Assembly: GCA_026214975.1 (NCBI GenBank)
Contig: CM047808.1
Coordinates: 66,118,583 to 66,182,582, forward strand
Direction of reading: 5' to 3'
Source: Gentiana macrophylla
Lineage: Eukaryota > Streptophyta > Magnoliopsida > Gentianales > Gentianaceae
Length of the DNA: 64,000 nt
The stretch's first letter is position 1; each line of letters starts with the position of its first letter. Shown one piece after another: positions 57,256-64,000 of the stretch. The notes beneath the pieces were generated by a model. That model did no database searches, was not told the origin of the DNA, and worked only from the letters and a program-made list of their open reading frames with translations. The translations under genes and the position numbers were made by a program.

Positions 57256-58847
57256 TGTTAAGGCCATATTTATATGATTATTAAGGGTGTATTTCATTAT
57301 TATTTTTCCCACATTTGCACAATTTACATGAGAATTAAGGGTTTAAGTGTAATTATTTAATAAAGATGATTTTAAGAGGGTTGTATGCAAAATTGATGAT
57401 TTTAAGTGTTGATTTAATGGAATTATTATTATTTGGATTTTATTACATTTTTGCATTGTTTATTTATCATGTAGGAGTTAATTTTCGTGCATATAAAGAG
57501 GATAAATGAAGCTCAAGTCGAATTATAAGAGATAGAGTTGGAATTGGCTTGAAGAAATTGGATAAAGATGATGAAATCCGACCTCAAAGATCTTGGACGA
57601 GCGTTAAGATAGTCATTCCATTCCAGGCGGGCGTTTGATAAAGCAAACGGGCGTCCGGAATTGTGTTTTACATTCAGAGAGTTCAGACGGAGGATGAACG
57701 AGCGTTTACTCAGCGTCCAGGCATTCTGGACGGGCGTCCATAAGACCAGACGAGCGTCCGTTGCCGACTTAACCCTAACCGACTCAAAACTCTATAAATA
57801 TAGCAGCAGCCCCAACCCTAATTGATATACCACATAATTGAGATCGCAAATTCACCAAAAAGTCATGCCGAGAGAACCCTAATTTCACAGAGATGCAAAT
57901 CTCCCAACCAACAATCATCTTCAACATGATTGTTGGCTAAATACCTTGCAGTGAGTCGACGGAGGAAGACCATCATCAACGCAACCAACTAGAGAGTTCG
58001 ATGCTTTGTGTTAGTGAGTTTAATTTATAGTTTTTCATCACTTTGGATGCTGTTTTGTATTGATCATGTTTTGTTGGAATTAACAATTTGATGAAACGAT
58101 TTATCTTTATCTATATGCTTGGATCTATGTATGAAAATATATTGGTTTAAGTTTTATTTCGTTCAAGTGATGCAATTACTCGTGTTTTAAGAGATTATGC
58201 ATGATTAGTTGAGTAAGAGTTTGGAAACAACCTCGTGATTTTGTGTTGATTGTATGTTTAGTTTATTTGAAAAGATAAACGAAACCCTAGAATTTGATTG
58301 AAGATATTTAATTGGATTCGTGAATAAATCACCACTAAAAACTACATCTTAGATCACCATCTAGTTGGGGGTTGTTGGTTGATGGGTGGATTCGTTGCCT
58401 CATTTGTTTTTTCCTTTATTGTTTATTAATCGAATCATTAGTTTAATCTTTAGTGTAAGTTCTAGTTGATAAGCCCTAGTTTCTCTTTGTTTTTACGCAA
58501 TTTTCGCTTGATTCATAATCGACGCCGTCTCGCATGATAGCGACGCCGCCCATGATTTAGTTTTGAGACGCTGTTCACTTTAGTGAACGCCGTCTGGCTT
58601 TCTGCTTTTCTTATTTTTCTTGCTTGTTTATACTCTTGTTTTAGTTTTAATTCTTAGGTTTAGGTTTTAGTTAGTTTTAGCCTTAGTTTAGTAGTTTAGT
58701 TAATAATTGTGACATAATCGTTAAAATAATTGTTCCTTGATCCGATAAACATTCCACTCCCTTAGGACGACCCGTAAACACCTATACTACGATCCTTATA
58801 CTTGGGGTGTTTCGGTTTATAAATTTAAAACACGTTTTTACCGAACA
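57256..58847 (+). repeat. Gypsy-2 3' LTR
   Basis: 1592 bp, TGTTAAGGCC...ACCGAACA. TATAAATA at 57793-57800. The upstream array keeps clearer GACGGGCGTCC and GACGAGCGTCC words (57595-57760) than the 5' copy does. Confidence 0.93.
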
Positions 58848-58852
58848 GATGA

Positions 58853-58884
58853 ATCATCATCTAAACTAAATTTTATTTCCAACA
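58853..58884 (-). repeat. S2 3' LTR, remaining start
   Basis: 32 bp that complete the antisense LTR interrupted by gypsy-2, ending ...TTTCCAACA. On the minus strand it begins TGTTGGAAATAAAATTTAG. Confidence 0.85.
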
Positions 58885-60075
58885 ATTTCCCCCTTTTTGA
58901 TGATGCCAAACCCTCCTTAAAAGAAAAGTTTAAAGATAATAACAATGTAAAACAAGGTAAAACTGGAAATTGGATTTCATTAAGAATTATGCAGAAACTG
59001 GAATAGTTACACAGTTGATAAAAACTGAAATAAGATCTAAGCATTTCTTTGTGTAACTTTGATAAAAAAAAATTCCTTATCGTGAAGGCGATATCCATCT
59101 TTAATCTACGTATCTTCCTTGTTGAAGGTTCTGAGATAGTCTACTTGACTTGTAAGTTTCCACCTACTCCAACGAAGTAACTTAGGAAGATGTCTTCCAC
59201 CCTTGTAGTATTCTTCAAATTCTAAAACATCAGCTTTCCTCTATTCTCTCTTATCATTGATTTGAAGTTTTTCTTCAATTCTCTTGATATTCTTGTGATG
59301 TTCCATCTTCTAATTGTGCGGAGCATCAGATAAGAAATAAGCAATAGATTCTTCATAATTCTTGTCCTTGTACTGAGCTTTGACATGGCTGTAATCTTGC
59401 ACAAATTTCATCCATAGATCCATTCTTAAGGTAGCTCTTCTTTCATCAAAGCTAATCAGATTGGAAATGAGTCATGCTCATCGCTGAGTCCTACTATATC
59501 CTAGACATAAGGATCTGCTGCTGACATGCATTTTCTCAGTTCTGTTAATTCAGCTTCAAGCTTCAGTTTTTCTTCACATAACATCAACTTTTCTTCTTCT
59601 ACTTCCCCATTTTTGGCAACATACAACTTATTGATTAGTTGATGTGTTACCTAATGATTTGTTGACATATCTTTCTAGGAGGTGAGAACTTCTTTCAGCT
59701 GAGATTCCAGGACATAAATAAGTTGATTTATGTGCCATTCGGCTTGAGCAAGAGTTTCTCTGTCTTCCATAGTTGTAACTCCAAGTTTTTCCTTGAGACT
59801 GAGAATCTCAGAAACTAAAAATTCCAGGAACCAAGGCCTTCAGCTTACTGACTTCAGTTGTTGTTCCCCCTCAGTTGGTGCTGACCAACTTTAAGTACTT
59901 GGGAACAAATATTTGCCAACTGACTTTTCTCCCTGTATTTCAGCTTTCCTTTTAATTCCTTTCTGCTGAGCGATATGCTGAGACACAGTTTGTCTATTGG
60001 CTTCAGGTTGGGAAGTCTTCTTCATTGAACTTGCAACTACTCTAACTTGTCTAGTGGTTGTAGATGCAGTAGCAG
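58885..60075 (-). pseudogene. S2 PPT and C-terminal half of an antisense env-like ORF
   Basis: On the minus strand the PPT TCAAAAAGGGGGAAAT abuts the LTR (58885-58905). Upstream the sequence encodes a coiled-coil-rich protein: EVEEEKLMLCEEKLKLEAELTELRK (about 59605-59535) and a 59404-59222 piece rich in Arg/Lys/Leu. Stops are frequent. No gag or pol of this element is present; it is truncated at about 60075, where S1 sense sequence resumes. The same word ACTCTAACTTG occurs on both sides of the join (60037, 60083, 60099), so the exact breakpoint is unclear. Confidence 0.6.
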
Positions 60076-61199
60076 TTGTCTACTCTAACTTGCAACCACT
60101 CTAACTTGCCTGCTGATGGAGCTGCTGGAGGAATGACTGGTGGAGTACCAGCACATGTCCTGGATGAGTTGAGGGCTTTCAGGAATGACATGACACATTT
60201 AAGAACTCAACTTGATAGATATGAACAAAGATTTGAAGAATCGATGAACATCGTGGATAACAATAGAAAGTCTACTGAGACAGTTGTTTCAAGCTACACA
60301 TCTACTCCGTATGCCATTGCTGATCTAATAAAAGAAGTGAGGGGAATTAAACTGGGCAATACACTGAAGGAAAAATTCTTGAAAGATCAACTTAACTCCA
60401 TTCATCAGAAGTTAGATAACCTTGCTGAGGTACATGAACTGCTTTGCACTCGCTGTTGCACCTCAACTCTTTGTCTTTGGATCCTAAAATTACTGAGAGG
60501 ATAAACCTGTTGGAGCAAACACTACAAGGAAAGATCACTACAATAGACACTAGGACGGAAATTATTGAAGGTCAGATGAACAATCTAGTGTTGACTTTGG
60601 AAAGTGTGCATGGCATGCTGTCCTGTTTTGTTGATGATGTCACTAAGGGGGAAGAGGGCCAAACAGCAGTAGCAAAAGAGGCTGCTAGAATTTTTGCCAA
60701 GAAAAGAAGGGAAAATGATACTAATTCATTTAGGGAACCTGCATCCTGCAGACTTCCACTTACTGATGATCTTCTCAAGGAATATAATAAGGTATACTAC
60801 AACAGAAGGAAACCTTATCATGACAAGGGATTTCATGAAGGTTTGAACTCCTTTCTAGGCTTAAAATTTTGGGAAGCAAGAGTTAAAGCTATGAGGGCTT
60901 CAAAGAGAGGTGGAAGAGGTGGAAGAGGTGGAAGTGGTGGTAAAGGTGAAAGGAGTTTGCCTACCACAAACGAAAATGAGTCACTTAATGAATTCAAGGA
61001 AATATACATGCGTTTGGGCTTTAGAGTACATCAGATAAATCTTACTCTACCAGAAGCATGGCATTGGTGGAAAGAAGTGAATCCTCACATTAACTTCTCT
61101 CACACTGAAAATGAATGGATGAGAGAAATGATCATTGAAATAAGAGCTTATACAGATCAAGCTGAGAAAGCAAGAGAAAAAAGAGAAAGAAGACAGTAG
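60076..61199 (+). pseudogene. S1 env-like ORF, C-terminal half
   Basis: Two overlapping open frames, 60076-60504 and 60444-61199, joined by a frameshift between about 60445 and 60480. The first holds a predicted coiled coil (ELRAFRNDMTHLRTQLDRYEQRFEES and DQLNSIHQKLDNLAEVHELL). The second continues with heptads (INLLEQTLQGKITTIDTRTEIIEGQMNNLVLTLE), then a basic FAKKRREND and a Gly/Arg-rich RGGRGGRGGSGGKGERS (about residues 155-172), and ends in a Trp-rich helix-like segment (EAWHWWKEVNP) and Arg/Lys-rich tail, TAG at 61197-61199. Coiled coils are a reported feature of Sirevirus env-like proteins. The homologous decayed copy is at 1-1695. No membrane segment seen. Confidence 0.7.
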
Positions 61200-61363
61200 A
61201 TCAACATACTTTTTTTGCTTTATCTTTGCTGTATCTAGACTGTAATAACTTTGAACAAATGATTATAATGAGATATGACTGGAATTTGTTCTGTTTTTGT
61301 TTTTAATCTTTTTGCTTTGCTGTTAGGTGAGGGTATTGGCATCATCACCAAAAAGGGAGAAAC
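61200..61363 (+). other. S1 3' untranslated stretch and polypurine tract
   Basis: Short noncoding stretch ending GGCATCATCACCAAAAAGGGAGAAAC, the expected Sirevirus-type PPT against the 3' LTR. Confidence 0.75.
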
Positions 61364-63057
61364 TGTTGGACTTATTTTTAAGTTTTAGTGATGAGTGCCA
61401 GACTAACTGTTATAGAGCAAAAGCAAAAAGATGTCTAGATCAAATGTAAAGGTTTATTATAGTTTGATCTTTGTATAAGTTTGATGAAACATGCAATCGT
61501 AAAGGTCAATTTTGAATTACATCAATGAGACTAGTCTAGATCAAGAGGGGTAGTTAGGTCGATAGACTTATCGTGAACCTGCCAAGACCAAGGCTGAGGG
61601 GTTAAACTTGGTTATTGAAGGCTAAGGGATCAAACTTAGTAATTAAAGTCAAGGATATGGAATCAGAATTCAGGGAAGTCTGTGATGACCTAAACTGATT
61701 ACATATACCTTGTGTACAAGGTTTAAGTTCCATAAGTTGGATGGTGATTGGAACTTAGTTATATGCAAAAAGGTGTAATCTAACTTCACAAGTAAAAGTT
61801 GGATAAAAGAAATCAGCTGCATTTTGTTTTAAACACAGCAAATTTTGGTATAGCTGACTGAAATGTATTTCAGCAGACTCACGAACCTACTGATACATTT
61901 ACCTCAATTTATTCAAAGGTTACATTGATGAAAAACATGGATAAGGACAGCTAACAGCCTCTGATTTTATCAAACAAATCAATGGTTGAGATTAAAGGGA
62001 CGTTGGGATGATTCAGGATTTTATCCAATGGATACAAGTCAAAGGATGGACAGACTGTACACTGTCAAAAAGCAGTATGACTGTGTCAGTACATTGAACA
62101 GTGACAGAAAGCAAGTCAAATGGGATAAAATCTGAAACGGCTATGTTTGAATTTCAAACATAAGTCACAAGGATTCCTACCTATAAATAGAGGACTCCTA
62201 ATTCAGATACATGTGATGATTTGATGAATTTCAAGAAAATAATACAGATAATCCTGTGCTCTAATTTCTGATCAAGAAAAACACCCTGCTGAACATATTG
62301 AGCTTAAGGCTACTGATCTAGAGAATATCTTCAAGTGTAATATGTATTCAAGCTACATCAAGTTTACACACTTGAAGACTGCAAGCTGCTGATCATATCA
62401 TCCTGATCAAACTGCTGCAACTGAATCATTTACTTGATTCAAACTTTCTTTTACAAGAAATCTGTTGAAGACATTGAAGCACATCTGTGTGAAAGACTGA
62501 TGTTTGTGGTGGAGCTGGTGAAGAGGCAATCCTACCCTTCAAGGACCATTGGAAGACTTTGGAGCAGCAATCCTACATGTTCCTAGTTTTCAGTTTGTGA
62601 AGCCATAGCTATTGGTGAAGGAAAAACATCTTAGGGATTTTTGTAACAGCTATCTCAAGAATCTCTCTAGTGAATTACCTCCAACATCACAGGGGAAGAG
62701 TGGAGTACAGGATTACACCACCTAAAACCACTATAAATCTGCCTACTTACTTTCTGCACTTAGTTCATCTAACACATCAATCTACTGAATCTAGCAACTG
62801 AATTCACACACATACACTACCGAGTATCCAATACTTAGTATCATATTTAAACAACAAGAAACAAGGCTTAATTTTTGATATATTTCCGGTGCACAAATTC
62901 AAGAACTCAACAAATCAGATCGAGTCTTGAGTTTCATTGACTATCAAGTATCAAGAGTTCTTGAAGTTCTTGAGTTTGTTAAATCCAAAAAGTTTTAAGT
63001 GTTAAGTTTATTCACCCCCCCTCTTAACTTAAACAAAGCCTTTTCAAGGGACAAACA
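61364..63057 (+). repeat. S1 3' LTR
   Basis: 1694 bp, TGTTGGACTTATTTTTAAG...TTTTCAAGGGACAAACA. It shares blocks with 32900-34565 but is clearly diverged from it. It is followed directly by an antisense env-like ORF of another copy, so it is inserted in or fused to that element. Confidence 0.8.
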
Positions 63058-63609
63058 AGCCCAATTAAACTCGAATCCATCCCAAATGATGTTCGTCAGG
63101 TGAATACCATTTTCAGATAATTTATTTAGCCCTTTGTGTTGTCCGACGGCATGTCTGCTGATCCATCTACTGAGAAGACAAAATTCAGGTTTGAGGTCCT
63201 TAATATGTGTATCGACTACTGCTGGTTGCTTTGAAACCGAAATCTGACTAAGAAAGGCACTGAGTTGGAGTGGCGGACATGCTAGGTCAATTCATTTCAC
63301 CAAGGATCTTTGAAACCAAAAGGCATCGATAATGTCTTCATTGACAAAAATCTTTTGTCCATGAACTCTTGTTAGCAAAGAGTTCTTCAACAACTTCATA
63401 TTTTCCCAAAATTGCAGTAGACCTTCCAAGTCCATATCTTGCTGCAATTCTGCTTCCAGAAGGTTCTTCAAACCTTGTAATCTTCCTATCTTCTCGCTTA
63501 TATGACTGGAGAGAAGAGTAATACCACACATCTCTTCAAATTATCTGAGTGTGAACGTATCAGGTGTGGCAATTAACCTTTTGTTTTGAGTTTGTACGGA
63601 AGCTGCCAT
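63058..63609 (-). pseudogene. Antisense env-like ORF N-terminus of another Sirevirus-like copy
   Basis: Starts at the minus-strand ATG 63609-63607 (MAASVQTQNKRLIATPDTF). A TAA follows after 22 codons, and the frame reopens with FEEMCGITLLSSHISEKIGRLQGLKNLLEAEL (63531-63292), LLQFWENMKLL and VHGQKIFVNEDIIDAFWF. The last motifs match the S1 env-like ORF (42532-42680). The copy is cut at 63058 by the S1 3' LTR. Confidence 0.6.
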
Positions 63610-63780
63610 TTTGAAATAGTTTAAGAGAAAACTTCTGGCTGATTTTAGAGTGGAAAAGGTTTGATTTTTCTTTTGTAAGGATAGAGTATGAGGACGGTTG
63701 TATATATAAGAGTGGGACATTTGGTGATTTGCTCCACGATCTTGTAGAAAGATTTTGTACAATCTTTTCAATTTCCATCA
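63610..63780 (-). promoter_or_regulatory. Putative internal promoter of the antisense env-like ORF
   Basis: TATATATA on the minus strand at 63708-63701, 99 bp before the ATG at 63609, the same arrangement as at 40605 and 42253. The remaining bases to 64000 are AT-rich and show no gene that I can support. Confidence 0.4.
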
Positions 63781-64000
63781 TGGTTTGTATAACCGATGTG
63801 TACTATCTGACATATTAGGGGTATACACGCTACAGATTCTGACAAAAAAGGCGAAAATAAATTGTGATGTAATTGCTGTCGGTTTTATCCGTTCTTTTAA
63901 TGACATTGTTTGACTGTGTAAAACTGAAACTAATATCAGTTTTATGAGAGTGTTGATATCCATCAATTCTTCCGTTTAGTTAGTCAGTTTGAGATTGTTA
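63781..64000. other. Undefined end of window
   Basis: No gene or repeat seen. By position this should be the pol-to-env spacer of the antisense Sirevirus-like copy. Confidence 0.3.

Larger units (their letters stand above)
47424..58847 (+). mobile_element. Gypsy-2: Athila-like Ty3/gypsy retrotransposon inside the S2 LTR
   Basis: A complete 11,424-bp element with LTRs at 47424-49014 and 57256-58847, PBS, gag, protease, RT, RNase H, integrase and PPT, and TSD GATGA at 47419-47423 and 58848-58852. It is related to gypsy-1 through pol and conserved noncoding blocks, but has different LTRs and no extra ORF after integrase. Gag to RNase H are broken by many small indels; integrase is open. Confidence 0.95.
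32900..63057 (+). mobile_element. S1: composite Sirevirus-like copia element, interrupted by nested insertions
   Basis: LTR (32900-34565), PBS, gag, pol, a long env-like region, PPT and LTR (61364-63057) occur in the order expected of a Sirevirus-like element. The internal part is interrupted at 40917-42233, 43000-44754 and 45675-60075. The two LTRs are clearly diverged and their outer flanks (CTTGA before, AGCCC after) do not match. So it is either very old and rearranged, or a recombinant between two related insertions. Coding regions are heavily decayed. Confidence 0.6.

Noticed and set aside
1..64000. A wholly new defence, biosynthetic or signalling gene system
   Set aside because: Every coding region I can interpret belongs to retrotransposons. 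No cluster of non-transposon genes is visible.

Overview
The window is plant nuclear DNA, most likely from a eudicot, and consists almost entirely of nested retrotransposons. I found no host gene, tRNA, rRNA or CRISPR array. The evidence is Ty1/copia and Ty3/gypsy (Athila-type) gag-pol genes, long LTRs of 1.57-1.82 kb, a primer-binding site (PBS) of the Athila type, an L1-type LINE with a plant-style zf-RVT/RNase H tail, and the AT-rich composition. Nearly every coding region is broken by stops and frameshifts.

Layout. 1-1695: 3' part of the extra (env-like) ORF of a Sirevirus-like copia element. 1696-2338 plus 16393-17504: one antisense copia-type LTR, split by gypsy-1. 2339-16387: gypsy-1, an antisense Athila-like element (14,049 bp; target-site duplication, TSD, ATATC) with gag, pol and an extra ORF. 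17505-17874 and 27914-30105: an antisense LINE split by copia-3. 18518-27908: copia-3, sense strand (TSD GATAA); its 5' junction lies in a tandem duplication of about 642 bp. 30106-30935: LTR fragment. 31958-32899: antisense copia pol fragment. 32900-45674 and 60076-63057: a decayed Sirevirus-like element S1 (LTR, PBS, gag, pol, env-like region, PPT, LTR). S1 is interrupted by an LTR-like block (40917-42233), a solo LTR (43000-44754, TSD CTTGG) and an antisense 3'-terminal Sirevirus piece (45675-60075). The LTR of that piece is itself split by gypsy-2 (47424-58847, 11,424 bp, TSD GATGA). 63058-64000: antisense start of another Sirevirus-like env-like gene.

How the parts work. Each autonomous element would be transcribed from its 5' LTR, make Gag for particles and Pol (protease, integrase, RT, RNase H), prime minus-strand DNA at the PBS and plus-strand DNA at the polypurine tract (PPT). 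Two families also carry an ORF after pol. In both, that ORF is preceded by a TATA-box arrangement that could be a separate internal promoter. The most notable pattern is a recurring GACGGGCGTCC-like motif. It is clustered just upstream of TATA boxes in the LTRs of both gypsy elements, upstream of a TATAAATA before the gypsy-1 extra ORF, and again between PBS and gag. I did not find a convincing wholly new biological system; the interest lies in promoter architecture, nesting order and rearrangements.
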